From Siphonodentalium dalli (taxonomy: Eukaryota > Mollusca > Scaphopoda > Gadilida > Siphonodentaliidae): a DNA stretch of 64,000 nucleotides. Positions 23,905 through 36,632 of this stretch are shown here, piece by piece. The stretch lies in contig CP136065.1 of the NCBI GenBank assembly GCA_032622095.1, positions 95,365,343 to 95,429,342 of the forward strand. Reading direction: 5' to 3'. Under the pieces are notes generated by a model. That model searched no databases and had not been told where the DNA came from. It saw only the letters and a list, made by a program, of their open reading frames with translations. How positions within the stretch are numbered: the first letter of the stretch is position 1; each line of letters opens with the position of its first letter. The translations under genes were made by a program, and so were the position numbers.

Positions 23905-24360
23905 CTGCCTGAATTTAGTGTCTGACATTTGCATAATGAGGTCCCCAGAGGGTCAATTTAGTGTTGCAACCCTGTACAGCAGGCTAGCATCACCAAATAC
24001 ACCCTCCATGGACCTAATTCTGCTTAGGCATCATCTTCTGGGAAGTATCTTAAGTATCAAATTGAAATTTTGTTTTAGTTACTTTTTTACTTTTTCCCTT
24101 CTGTTCAGTTTCTATGCCCCCCCCCCCCAATTTGCAGAAGATAAAATGCATAATTGAGGTGCTCAATGGGTGTGCATTACAAACTTCAACTTTAGAACTT
24201 AAATCTGTTCCTATATAGGTTTCCCATGGCTGGTGAGACCTAATCAGACTGAGGATGAATCTGGTGATGCTAGCACACCTTGCGGAATATTGTCATTAAA
24301 TTCACCATTTGGGGACCTCATTCTGCAAATGTCTGACACACTATATGCAGACATGGCTGG
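23905..24360. mobile_element. hAT-like hairpin MITE, copy 1
   Basis: Two hairpins (at 23930-24030 and 24225-24335) with the family words 'aatgaggtccccagagggt' and 'acctcattctgc' flank a unique middle with a C-run at 24118-24127. Outer ends resemble 'tagtgtctgacatttgca' and its complement 'gcaaatgtctgacacacta'. Ends are too decayed to show a target duplication. Family identity comes from the copies at 41012, 46472 and 59983. Confidence 0.8.
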
Positions 24361-25003
24361 CATATTATTTTCTTAACCACCGCTTATCCAGATGAAATCA
24401 TACCCTGATTTTTCAAAGAAACATTGGGGGGGGGGGGGGTATATTGGATTGAATTTGTCTTATGTCTGTCAGGCGGTCCTTCCACTCGTCTGTCTGTTGG
24501 GATGTCTATCCATCCGTCTATCAACAATTGTTTTCTTCTCCATATTAAAGACCAAATATGTTTATATATTTCAGTGTGCATGTTCCCTAGGTGACTCACA
24601 ATCAGATTTGTTCAAATAAGTTCATCATATCAAATAGGTGCGAAGCTAGGGCCATAACTCTTTCCCTCCATAGTAAATCTTAAAATTTCTTCTCAAGAAC
24701 CATTGAGCCTACATTAGCTTATATTTGGTATGGATGGGCCTTGGGTGACCGGGTTCAGATTTGTTCAAATTGGGTCATTTTAGGAAATGAGGTCCCCATA
24801 TGGTGAATTCGTTGATGCTTTTCCACCTTGGGGAATAGTGTCATTAAATTCACCTTTTGTGGACCTCATTCTGCAAAGATCAGACATACTAAATACAGAC
24901 TTGGCTGTTCCAATATTATTTTCTTAACCACGTACCACTTATCCAGGTGAAATCATACCCTATTGGATATTGGGGGGGGGGGGGGGTATATTGATATTAC
25001 TAG
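24335..25003 (+). repeat. Local ~550-bp duplication with G-runs
   Basis: The segment 24335-24446 (gcagacatggctg, ttattttcttaaccac, cttatccag.tgaaatcatac, a G-run, 'tatattg') recurs at 24886-24995 in the same order with its own G-run. Between them lies a CGTCCGTC-type dispersed repeat (24455-24780) and a partial hAT-like hairpin (24785-24885). The pattern implies a tandem duplication of hairpin end plus flank. Confidence 0.75.
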
Positions 25004-25288
25004 ATGAATGGATCTCATAGATGGGGATTCACATTTGTTCTAATAGGGGCAGAGATAAGAGATTTAACTCTCCTATATCCTTGTACTAGTTGTAAAATTC
25101 AACCTAAGAGGGGTGTGCAAAATGATTTCTGTGAACTTAGTACTGTGGTATGGTTGTCTTCTGTAAAATGTAAGAGGTTGGAGATTTGTCAGTGGTGTGC
25201 AATTAGAAATTTCAAGTTGAAGAGCCCTGATCATCGGAGAACCTCCATCTATGTCCATGTTTAGAACTACTTGTCTTAAGTGATATTG

Positions 25289-25560
25289 TCACGTACTGAC
25301 TCTTGTAGTCTTCAGAGTCCCATTCTTCTCAGTCTTTACAGTCTGGTGAGCGACCCACAGTCATTGACTGTCTTGTTAAATATTTGTTGTCATCTTCACA
25401 TTTTTTGTTTATTTATTCTTGGAAATGTAATTTTCATATTTTAAGACACTACTATATTACACGATTTGATATCCCAATATATTATTATCTTAAATTATTT
25501 GCCATCGTTTTGTCGACGTAATCGGTAGTATACGGATGGCGACGAGGTCGGTATTTGAGA
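25289..25560 (+). mobile_element. Possible solo LTR with primer-binding remnant
   Basis: The segment opens TGTCACGTACTGACTC and runs about 245 bases to a TGGCGACGAGG word at 25537-25547, which resembles the primer-binding region just inside the 5' LTR of Ty3-type retrotransposons. No internal coding sequence or second LTR is present. The LTR end before that word is unclear. This is a tentative motif-based reading. Confidence 0.3.
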
Positions 25561-25604
25561 TTGGACACCTGAGAACTATCTGAATATGAACACCAAGTAA
25601 CAGT

Positions 25605-25705
25605 CTGTTTATGTGAAACTGAGCTTATTTTAAAATTGCGCGAAATAAGCTCATGTTGGCAATATTTGAAAACTTAAATAAGCTCTATATGGGCCTAAAC
25701 GAATA
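25605..25705 (+). repeat. Isolated GCTTATT repeat remnant
   Basis: Words 'gagcttattttaaaattgcg' and 'cgaaataagctcatgttggc' match the opening of the palindromic repeat (17165 and 18640). It sits just inside the reverse satellite array, mirroring the GCTTATT copy that sits just inside the forward array at 7.1 kb. Confidence 0.7.
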
Positions 25706-25769
25706 GCGTACATGAAGGTAACACCCTGATTGTATAGATTACCCAGGGTATCCCCCCTGAGTGTCTAGA

Positions 25770-28700
25770 ATACCCCGGTTTACATGGCCCAATTCAAGTT
25801 AAATATACCGACATTAATATTAAAATACATATTTTGTCCTTCACCTGAGCACAAATATGATTTTAAAGACAAGGGTGCTGTATGATTTATCATGGGTGCT
25901 GTTGGTGTTGTGCCAGTCTCAGTAAACTTAGCGTACATTTGCTCCCATAGTTGCGCACGGTACGAGCGCGACTAGCAATTGTACTTCGAAATTCATTACG
26001 ACTGGTGTTGTGCCACCTGCTCACCATTAAATCACTCCCAGTTGCCCAAACTTTTGCAAACCTTCTTATACTGATGCACATCTTTCCAAAAACACTACTA
26101 GTAAGAGACATAGAAGTAGATACCTATAATGGGTCACAGGGCTCAATTCAATTTGACCATTAAAAAACCCAAATATTCCCCTCCCCCTGACCAAAGCCCA
26201 AAATCCCATTCAGATGCCCAAATAATTTTTTCCCATTGCCTCTATATATTCTAAAGTGAACTGTGGAATCCTTTTCAGAATGGGTATAGTCTGAGAGATG
26301 GCTGACTCAGAAATGTTTTCATAGGCACGGGTGCTGTATGGTTTTATCATGGGTGCTGTGGGTGTTGGGCATAGATGCATACCTATCCACAAACAACAAA
26401 AGTGTTGGAAGTAGATACATATAATGGGTCATATGGCCCAATTCAAGTTAAATATACCAATTTAACTTGAATTGTCATGGGTGCTGTGGGTGTTGGGCTG
26501 TCTCCATACCCTTAAAACCCACTAAGGAGCCCACACTTTTGCAAATCTTCTTATACTGATGCAGATATTTCCAAAAACACTAGGAGACCTAGAAGTATAT
26601 ACCTTTACATGACCCAATTCCAGTTAAATATACCAATTTAACCATTAAAAAAACCAAATATCCCCCCCTGAATAGAGCCCAAAATCCCATTCAGGTGCCC
26701 AAATATTTTTTTCCCATTGCCTCTATATATTCTAGAGTGAAATGTGGAATCATTTACAGAATGGGTATAGTCTGAGAGATGGCTGACTCAGAAATATGTT
26801 TTCATAGGCACGGGTGCTGTATGGTTTTATCATGGGTGCTGTGGGTGTTGGGCTGTCTCAATACCCTTAAAACCCACTGAGGAGCCCAAACTATGTGCAA
26901 ACCATTTGCATAGATGCATACCTATCCACAAACAACAAAAGTGTTGGAAGTAGATACATATAATGGGTCATATGGCCCAATTCCAGTTAAATATACCAAT
27001 TTAACCATTAAAAAAACCAAATATCCCCCCTGAATAGAGCCCAAAATCCCATTCAGGTGCCCAAATATTTTTTCCCCATTGCCTCTATATATTCTAGAGT
27101 GAAATGTGGAATCATTTACAGAATGGGTATAGTCTGAGAGATGGCTGACTCAGAAATATGTTTTCATAGGCACGGGTGCTGTATGGTTTTATCATGGGTG
27201 CTGTGGGTGTTGGGCTGTCTCAATACCCTTAAAACCCACTGAGGAGCCCAAACTTTGTGTAAACCATTTGCATAGATGCATACCTATCCACAAACAACAA
27301 AAGTGTTGGAAGTAGATACATATAATTGGTCATATGGCCCAATTCAAGTTAAATATACCAATTTAACTTGAATTGTCATGGGTGCTGTGGGTGTTGGGCT
27401 GTCTCCATACCCTTAAAACCCACTAAGGAGCCCAAACTTTTGCAAATCTTCTTATACTGATGCAGATATTTCCAAAAACACTAGGAGACCTAGAAGTATA
27501 TACCTTTACAGGACCCAATTCCAGTTAAATATACCAATTTAACCATTAAAAAAAACAAATATCCCCCATGAATAGAGCCCAAAATCCCATTCAGGTGCCC
27601 AAATATTTTTTTCCCATTGCCTCTATATATTCTAGAGTGAAATGTGGAATCATTTACAGAATGGGTATAGTCTGAGAGATGGCTGACTCAGAAATATGTT
27701 TTCATAGGCACGGGTGCTGTATGGTTTTATCATGGGTGCTGTGGGTGTTGGGCTGTCTCAATACCCTTAAAACCCACTGAGGAGCCCAAACTTTGTGCAA
27801 ACCATTTGCATAGATGCATACCTATCCACAAACAACAAAAGTGTTGGAAGTAGATACATATAATGGGTCATATGGCCCAATTCAAGTTAAATATACCAAT
27901 TTAACTTGAATTGTCATGGGTGCTGTGGGTGTTGGGCTGTCTCCATACCCTTAAAACCCACTAAGGAGCCCAAACTTTTGCAAATCTTCTTATACTGATG
28001 CAGATATTTCCAAAAACACTAGGAGACCTAGAAGTATATACCTTTACAGGACCCAATTCCAGTTAAATATACCAATTTAACCATTAAAAAAAACAAATAT
28101 CCCCCATGAATAGAGCCCAAAATCCCATTCAGGTGCCCAAATATTTTTTTCCCATTGCCTCTATATATTCTAGAGTGAAATGTGGAATCATTTACAGAAT
28201 GGGTAGAGTCTGAGAGATGGCTGACTCAGAAATATGTTTTCATAGGCACGGGTGCTGTATGGTTTTATCATGGGTGCTGTGGGTGTTGGGCTGTCTCAAT
28301 ACCCTTAAAACCCACTGAGGAGCCCAAACTTTGTGCAAACCATTTGCATAGATGCATACCTATCCACAAACAACAAAAGTGTTGGAAGTAGATACATATA
28401 ATGGGTCATATGGCCCAATTCAAGTTAAATATACCAATTTAACTTGAATTGCCATGGGTGCTGTGGGTGTTGGGCTGTCTCCATACCCTTAAAACCCACT
28501 AAGGAGCCCAAACTTTTGCAAATCTTCTTATACTGATGCAGATATTTCCAAAAACACTAGGAGACCTAGAAGTATATACCTTTACATGACCCAATTCCAG
28601 TTAAATATACCAATTTAACCATTAAAAAAACCAAATATCCCCCCCTGAATAGAGCCCAAAATCCCATTCAGGTGCCCAAATATTTTTTTCCCATTGCCTC

Positions 28701-31700
28701 TATATATTCTAGAGTGAAATGTGGAATCATTTACAGAATGGGTATAGTCTGAGAGATGGCTGACTCAGAAATATGTTTTCATAGGCATGGGTGCTGTATG
28801 GTTTTATCATGGGTGCTGTGGGTGTTGGGCTGTCTCAATACCCTTAAAACCCACTGAGGAGCCCAAACTTTGTGCAAACCATTTGCATAGATGCATACCT
28901 ATCCACAAACAACAAAAGTGTTGGAAGTAGATACATATAATGGGTCATATGGCCCAATTCAAGTTAAATATACCAATTTAACTTGAATTGTCATGTGTGC
29001 TGTGGGTGTTGGGCTGTCTCCATACCCTTAAAACCCACTAAGGAGCCCAAACTTTTGCAAATCTTCTTATACTGATGCAGATATTTCCAAAAACACTAGG
29101 AGATCTAGAAGTATATACCTTTACAGGACCCAATTCCAGTTAAATATACCAATTTAACCATTAAAAAAACCAAATATCCCCCCTGAATAGAGCTCAAAAT
29201 CACATTCAGGTGCCCAAATATTTATTTCCCATTGCCTCTATATATTCTAGAGTGAAATGTGGAATCATTTACAGAATGGGTATAGTCTGAGAGATGGCTG
29301 ACTCAGAAATATGTTTTCATAGGCACGGGTGCTGTATGGTTTTATCATGGGTGCTGTGGGTGTTGGGCTGTCTCAATACCCTTAAAACCCACTGAGGAGC
29401 CCAAACTTTGTGCAAACCATTTGCACAGATGCATACCTATCCACAAACAACAAAAGTGTTGGAAGTAGATACATATAATGGGTCATATGGCCCAATTCAA
29501 GTTAAATATACCAATTTAACTTGAATTGTCATGGGTGCTGTGGGTGTTGGGCTGTCTCCATACTCTTAAAACCCACTAAGGAGCCCAAACTTTTGCAAAT
29601 CTTCTTATACTGATGCAGATATTTCCAAAATCACTAGGAGACCTAGAAGTATATACCTTTACAGGACCCAATTCCAGTTAAATATACCAATTTAACCATT
29701 AAAAAAAACAAATATCCCCCCTGAATAGAGCCCAAAATGCCATTCAGGTGCCCAAATATTTTTTTCCCATTGCCTCTATATATTCTAGAGTGAAATGTGG
29801 AATCATTTACAGAATGGGTATAGTCTGAGAGATGGTTGACTCAGAAATATGTTTTCATAGGCACGGGTGCTGTATGGTTTTATCATGGGTGCTGTGGGTG
29901 TTGGGCTGTCTCAATACCCTTAAAACCCACTGAGGAGCCCAAACTTTGTGCAAACCATTTGCATAGATGCATACCTATCCACAAACAACAAAAGTGTTGG
30001 AAGTAGATACATATAATGGGTCATATGGCCCAATTCAAGTTAAATATACCAATTTAACTTGAATTGTCATGGGTGCTGTGGGTGTTGGGCTGTCTCCATA
30101 CCCTTAAAACCCACTAAAGAGCCCAAACTTTTGCAAATCTTCTTATACTGATGCAGATATTTCCAAAATCACTAGGAGACCTAGAAGTATATACCTTTAC
30201 AGGTCCCAATTCCAGTTAAATATACCAATTTAACCATTAAAAAAACCAAATATCCCCCCTGAATAGAGCCCATAATCCCATTCAGGTGCCCAAATATTTT
30301 TTCCCCATTGCCTCTATATATTCTAGAGTGAAATGTGGAATCATTTACAGAATGGGTATAGTCTGAGAGATGGCTGACTCAGAAATATGTTTTCATAGGC
30401 ACGGGTGCTGTATGGTTTTATCATGGGTGCTGTGGGTGTTGGGCTGTCTCAATACCCTTAAAACCCACTGAGGAGCCCAAACTTTGTGCAAACCATTTGC
30501 ATAGATGCATACCTATCCACAAACAACAAAAGTGTTGGAAGTAGATACATATAATGGGTCATATGGCCCAATTCAAGTTAAATATACCAATTTAACTTGA
30601 ATTGTCATGGGTGCTGTGGGTGTTGGGCTGTCTCCATACCCTTAAAACCCACTAAGGAGCCCAAACTTTTGCAAATCTTCTTATACTGATGCAGATATTT
30701 CCAAAAACACTAGGAGATCTAGAAGTATATACCTTTACAGGACCCAATTCCAGTTAAATATACCAATTTAACCATTAAAAAAACCAAATATCCCCCCTGA
30801 ATAGAGCTCAAAATCCCATTCAGGTGCCCAAATATTTATTTCCCATTGCCTCTATATATTCTAGAGTGAAATGTGGAATCATTTACAGAATGGGTATAGT
30901 CTGAGAGATGGCTGACTCAGAAATATGTTTTCATAGGCACGGGTGCTGTATGGTTTTATCATGGGTGCTGTGGGTGTTGGGCTGTCTCAATACCCTTAAA
31001 ACCCACTGAGGAGCCCAAACTTTGTGCAAACCATTTGCACAGATGCATACCTATCCACAAACAACAAAAGTGTTGGAAGTAGATACATATAATGGGTCAT
31101 ATGGCCCAATTCAAGTTAAATATACCAATTTAACTTGAATTGTCATGGGTGCTGTGGGTGTTGGGCTGTCTCCATACTCTTAAAACCCACTAAGGAGCCC
31201 AAACTTTTGCAAATCTTCTTATACTGATGCAGATATTTCCAAAAACACTAGGAGACCTAGAAGTATATACCTATACAGGACCCAATTCCAGTTAAATATA
31301 CCAATTTAACCATTAAAAAAACCAAATATCCCCCCTGACTAGACCCCAAAATCTCATTCAGGTGCCCAAATATTTTTTTCCAATTGCCTCTATATATTCT
31401 AGAGTGAGATGTGGAATCATTTACAGAATGGGTATAGTCTGAGAGATGGCTGACTCAGAAATATGTTTTCATAGGCACGGGTGCTGTATGGTTTTATCAT
31501 GGGTGCTGTGGGTGTTGGGCTGTTTCCATACCCTTAAAACCCACCGAGGAGCCCAAACTTTGTGCAAACTATTTGCATAGATGCATACCTATCCACAAAC
31601 AACAAAAGTGTTGGAAGTAGATACATATAATGGGTCATATGGCCCAATTCAAGTTAAATATACCAATTTAACTTGAATTGTCATGGGTGCTGTGGGTGTT

Positions 31701-31795
31701 GGGCTGTCTCCATACCCTTAAAACCCACTAAGGAGCCCAAACTTTGTGCAAACTATTTGTATATAGATGCATACCTATCCACAAACAACAACAAC
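25770..31795 (-). repeat. Satellite array, reverse orientation, ~540-bp units
   Basis: Reverse complement of the array at 1.75-7.1 kb. The landmark 'gatggctgactcagaaatat' recurs at about 26300, 26778, 27142, 27679, 28216, 28757, 29297, 29834, 30371, 30909 and 31447, with period ~538 except one 364-base step (26778 to 27142) where the short sub-monomer is missing. The inner edge (25770-26350) is decayed, and the outer edge stops abruptly at about 31790 inside a sub-monomer. All units belong to the 'acagaatgggtatagtctga' subtype shared with the last forward units. Confidence 0.95.
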
Positions 31796-32248
31796 ATTGT
31801 CTATAGTATAGTATTTGAGGAGCATTGCCATTATGGAATTTATTCTGTCATTTGTCAACTATTTACAGCTTATTTTTTTATATAAATAACTAAACACCTT
31901 ATGAGATGTCTGGAAAATAATGATATATTATTTTGACCCATTATAGGTATATAACTGTAAGGAAACACAGATTTATAAAACTTTAGTCATGTTATCTGAG
32001 AGATAGATGTCTTTGTTAGCTATTCTGGTCATTACTGTATACTGTTATTCTGAAATTACGATCTTGTGCCGTTGCGCATGCCCGCCCGGATGTTTACATT
32101 ATTAGCGGTGTTTGTATACAATCGGTTTGTTATGGGTGGGTGGTTGGTCTCCGAGCTCGAGCTTTATGTCTCTCTGGAATAGAGCTATCAGCATGTTGAT
32201 CAGTAGAAGTTAGCACCGTTACAAGATTGGACGTTAATACTAAATATA
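31796..32248. other. No recognised gene; GC patch with GCGCATGC motif
   Basis: Mostly AT-rich. At 32060-32110 a less AT-rich patch contains 'gttgcgcatgcccgcc', similar to an NRF1-type promoter site, but no exon follows that I can recognise. Confidence 0.25.
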
Positions 32249-32430
32249 TTAACCCTTTCAGCTCAGCTGGCGCAGCATTAATACAAAGATCATGTGCCAG
32301 TGCATTATTGTATATATGTGATTCTCCCATTTATATGGAGCCTCACTCATATAAGATAATTAATGCATGGCTTACAAGGTAAATGTATTGTCTTATAAGT
32401 TAGAATGCATTGGCACAAGGTTTTCAAAAA
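32249..32430. mobile_element. Degraded TTAA/CCCTTT hairpin MITE
   Basis: TTAACCCTTTCAG at 32249-32261 is followed by words of the 52742 family ('gccagtgcatta', 'tatatgtgattctcccat', 'atggagcctcactcatataa'). The right terminus with AAAGGGTTAA is missing or decayed beyond recognition. Confidence 0.6.
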
Positions 32431-32570
32431 ATTTCAGGAAGCTTTAATCCTGTAAGATTTAATGGCATGGGTGACCTTCATGGTGGGTATTGCCATTAAA
32501 ATATTCACTTCCGATAAAATTGCCATAACGAAAAGAATATTAAAATATAGACATATTTTGTTCTTATACC

Positions 32571-32723
32571 AATCATAAATATTGCGTAAATAGTATGTTA
32601 TTGTCAAGTTTGTATGCTTTGTTATGTAAACAAAGGCCAAAAAAGTTACAGAATCTGGCTTTTGTTTACATAACACAGCATACAAACTTGACATTGACTT
32701 GATATTGATGATTGGTATAAGAA
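32571..32723. repeat. Imperfect hairpin
   Basis: Outer arms 'ttcttataccaatcat' and 'atgattggtataagaa' and inner arms 'gtcaagtttgtatgc' / 'gcatacaaacttgac' and 'gttatgtaaacaaa' / 'ttgtttacataac' pair around a short loop near 32640. It looks like a small palindromic MITE. The 86-codon minus-strand frame crossing it is not a gene. Confidence 0.85.
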
Positions 32724-33082
32724 TAAAATACAGTCATTCAGGCAGTGAAGGGTCACTTTTTATGTTTGTGCTGCACCTGTCTGTATGCAAGTACAATGGA
32801 TAAAAATTTATATGTCATTTTGTTCATAAATCCAGGCTCCATCATACATCTTATGTATTGTTCACAAATATTGCTCTTTCTTTTTAAAATACGCGATCAA
32901 AGATAGCACGAAATCCAGGCAATAAGGGGTCAATTCAGGCAGTAAAGGGTCACCTTTCGTTTGAACTGTATGTATCACAATTGATGGCTGTTCGTGTGTT
33001 ATTTAACCACAAATAACATGTACAAGATGTATTTATTCCAATTAAAAGTTTTTAATCTAACACAAACTTGTTTACTATAAAC

Positions 33083-33223
33083 CACAGTTGTTGGAAACTT
33101 GTCAAAAAAAACAAAAAGAGATGTCACCACCCCTACTTATTAATATAACTATATCAATTATATTAATAAGTAGGGGTGGTGACATCTCTTTTCGGGTTTT
33201 TTGACAAGTTTCCAACAACTGTG
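33083..33223. repeat. Near-perfect 141-bp palindrome
   Basis: Arms 'cacagttgttggaaacttgt' and the complement end pair outside, then 'agagatgtcaccacccctac' pairs with 'gtaggggtggtgacatctct' about a small AT loop near 33153. The only irregularity is around the A-run and 'ttcgggtttttt' segment. No coding content. Confidence 0.9.
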
Positions 33224-33343
33224 AATCACAATCAATAACTAATTTGTAGAAAAATTAGTAGTTGAGAAATATGTTTTTATTATTTTTTTATAGTGGAGAT
33301 ACAAACTCAAACTAGAGGTGTGACTGTCCCAATGGGACTACGG

Positions 33344-34115
33344 ATACCCCCCTTTTTAAAATACTAAGATGTTTCACATGTCAGTAAACATTTAGTTAAA
33401 ATAATAAAATAACAGTTCCCATTGCAGGTGTACAACCATAACCCTAATCTTAAACCTATTGACCGAAAATTGTAGGAATAAAAGCTTGGACAAAATTATG
33501 TATGTTGTGAAAAAATTTCTAAGTCGAAAAAGGGGAATAACTCCACACAAAAAATGTCGGACAGATGTCATAATCGCAGGGGCACAGGTTCCCATGGTAC
33601 TAAATATCAGTGCCAAGATTCAAAAACATTGACCGAAAAATGTAGGAATAAAAGCTCGGACAAAATTATGCATGTTGCAAAAAAAGTTTCTAAGTTGAAA
33701 AAGGGGGATAACTCCACCAAAAAATGTCGGACAGATGTCATAATCGCAGGTGCACAAGTTCCAATGGTACTAAATATCTGTGCCAAGTTTTTAAAAAATT
33801 GACTGAAAAATGTAGGAATAAAAGCTCGGACAAAAGTATACATGTTGCGAAAATTTTCTAAGTCGAAAAAGGGGGGATAACTCAAAAAAAAAAAGTCCGA
33901 CAGACGTCATAATCGCAGGTGCACAGGTTCCCATGATGGTTGATGTCTGTGCCAAGTTTCACGGAAATTGATCAAAAAACGACTGAGAAAAACTCCGGAC
34001 AAATTTGTGTCCACGGACGGACGGACGACGGACGACGGACGGACGGACGACGGACGGACGGACGGACGGACAAGCTGACTCCAGTATACCCCCCCTAACT
34101 TCGTTGCGGGGGGTA
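33344..34115. repeat. Dispersed repeat with ATACCCCCC ends and GGACGGAC tract
   Basis: Begins ATACCCCCC (33344) and ends GGGGGGTAT (about 34107-34115), forming short inverted ends. Inside are three ~170-base tandem units marked by 'gacagatgtcataatcgcag' (33556, 33726, 33895) and a GGACGGAC/GGACGAC simple tract (34010-34072). It has the architecture of the CGTCCGTC repeats at 23.1 and 24.5 kb in the opposite orientation. Frames inside follow the unit period and are not genes. Confidence 0.8.
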
Positions 34116-36632
34116 TAATTACATTTGTTCCCAACATAATATGGCCCTCTGTACAGTTAATAGCATTCACTCACAAATCATATGTAGTAGTGTTACAGTG
34201 TGTGCTTGCATGTTTTGTGTTCATAATACAAACATATACTAGTATATAATCAGAGCAGAGGTGGCAGCAGTTGGGGTGGATGGTTGGCAGTCAGGATAGG
34301 ACAGCTCCATTCTTTCTATGGGATAAACAGGGGTAAAGGCAACAAACTGATATAAAACACTAGAAAATGGAAATTTACCAGAACAGAAGGTGGCGGGCAA
34401 GATCATTTGATCATTTCGAGCACCTTCGGCGCTTGCATCCCAAATCCCAAGTGGATCAGTTATAATTCATTGCGGATTGTACTGTCTTGAGTCACCTCGA
34501 GTGGCAAATTTGTTGTTATTGCCTATAACTTATTTAATTACATATATATATCTTTAACTCACATTTTTTACTCACATTTAATTGTCAATGATTTTATCAA
34601 AGCTCTATATTTATTTTCGGACAGTACATAATTATATGTTTTGTAGTTTCTAAATTAATTAATTAATGACACAAACACACACACAAAACTGACAACATAT
34701 TCATTTGGCCTACCCTGTACATGTTTATATGACCATGAATACCAAATGTGGTGTACTCATTTCATTGCAATGCATGTGCAGCACTTACCAGTGCCAAATC
34801 TGATTGACATATACATGTATCCAATTAATATCATTGGTTTGTGAGCTAGTCCACTTATCGCTTTATTTGTGGATCATGATTCAATTTAGATTACATTTGT
34901 ATTCAACTGTTCAACATATACATCAAGAAAGAAGAAACGACAAAACTGGGACTTGCAATTACTTTCCTTTTGCTCCGATCCAGAAAAACGAAGGTAAATG
35001 TTTTACAACCAAGGACGTCGCGAATGACAGTGAGTGTAACGTTGGGTGTGTGTCGACGCTGACATGATACCCATTTTCACCAAGTGCCCAACCCACCCTC
35101 AGTTGTGTGTTAATTTTAAATTTATGCAGCCCCCTCCCAATATAATTGAACTGCCACTGGCTGCCAGCTAAATGTAGCGCTGCATGAAGTGCCTGCTGGA
35201 TTCATCCCTGTCAGGTTATTATCACAGCAGTTACACGGCACACTATCCATTTGTACACAGAATGCAATGTACTAATAGATCAATTTATAACGGAACAATT
35301 GAAATCGCGAAATTATCATTTGGTGTTTATATATTTTTTTAATTTTGTGGTTTTCTCGGGGAGGATTATATGGCTTGGGCACTTCATTTGGTGGATGCAC
35401 CTTAGCATATTCATATCCATGGGCACTGGTCATCCCTTGGGCGAGACCCAACTTCCTGAATCCAGGTAATCACACCCTCCTTGCACCCCTCAAGGACGTA
35501 ATGACAGGTATGGTGTTGGGGTGACTCTCCCCTCCCCAACATTGATAAAAATGTTCAAGCTAGAAAATCATGCCTGACCCAGTCTAACACAACTTTATAG
35601 TTAGAGCATGTTACACCACAATTACCCGCATAGGTTGAAATTGTTCTCAATTATTTGTATATATGCCCAACCAGTTATTATATAGTGGGGAATAAGTTGT
35701 TTTTAGACCAACAGCAGCATATTTTTCTATTTTTTTTGTAAAAATTTTGGTCTGAAAATGTCCATTATTTCGGGAAATTTTCCAACCTTACGGGGGGGGG
35801 GGGTGGGGTTAGACGTTTCCAACATACCCCCCCCCCCCCCCCCCCCCAACAGGTCCCTCAAGAATTCCAACTGCTAGAATTTTTCAACCTGGCACCCTGT
35901 ATAGTTAGAAATGTTCCAACTGATAGCCTTTCCAATCTAATTATTTTACCGACCATTGGAAAATATTTGACTGTTGCTGACTGTTGGTCTAAAAAAAACA
36001 TTCACTCTTCATTCAATTCTGGTTGGAAAATTAAACTATGAGAACAATTTCAACCTATATTATGTCTTAAATTACCAATGAAGGCATGAAATGTTACTAT
36101 GTTTTATTATTTCCAATGTATGCTAATCATCAGAATTCAATTGACATGTTTTTATCCATTCCGTGATGGCACGTGCGATCGACTGTCAACAAAAGCATGT
36201 GACCCGCTATTGACAACGGAAGTAGGTCGAAACAAATTAAATGTTTACACAATAAGACAAATTTAACTTTTGTGGGGGTCTGGGAGTTGAAAAATAAATA
36301 ATTTGTTAATATTTTACAGTGCTTAGTTTGGGTGTACTTTATTCTGTTTTTTATTGGCAGCAGCCGATCTGCAACTTGACATATTTTGTTGACCTACTTT
36401 CCTCCGATGCGTTTCCACTGTCCGTCAGAAAAATTGAATTAAATCGGAAATTACCGTCAGAACTCGCCACAAATTGCACATGATCTCCAACACATATTCA
36501 TTCTCAAGAATCAACAGGATTTTGGGAGATCAAGTGCATCTGTGACTTTTGCCACGACGATAAACAGCAACTGACCCGTTACTGCCTGTGACCCGTTACT
36601 ACCTGAACGACTGTATGTCTATATTTTAACAT
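34116..36632. other. No recognised gene; G and C homopolymer tracts
   Basis: Mostly AT-rich with no domain-bearing frame. Notable only for a 12-base G-run followed by TGGGG (35792-35808) and a 21-base C-run (35827-35847) some 20 bases apart. The frames at 34804-35067 and 35251-35469 show nothing recognisable. The stretch ends at the 5'-truncated LINE. Confidence 0.4.

Noticed and set aside
34804-35469. Two plus-strand frames of 72-87 codons
   Set aside because: No motif, splice context or codon pattern separates them from chance frames in AT-rich DNA.
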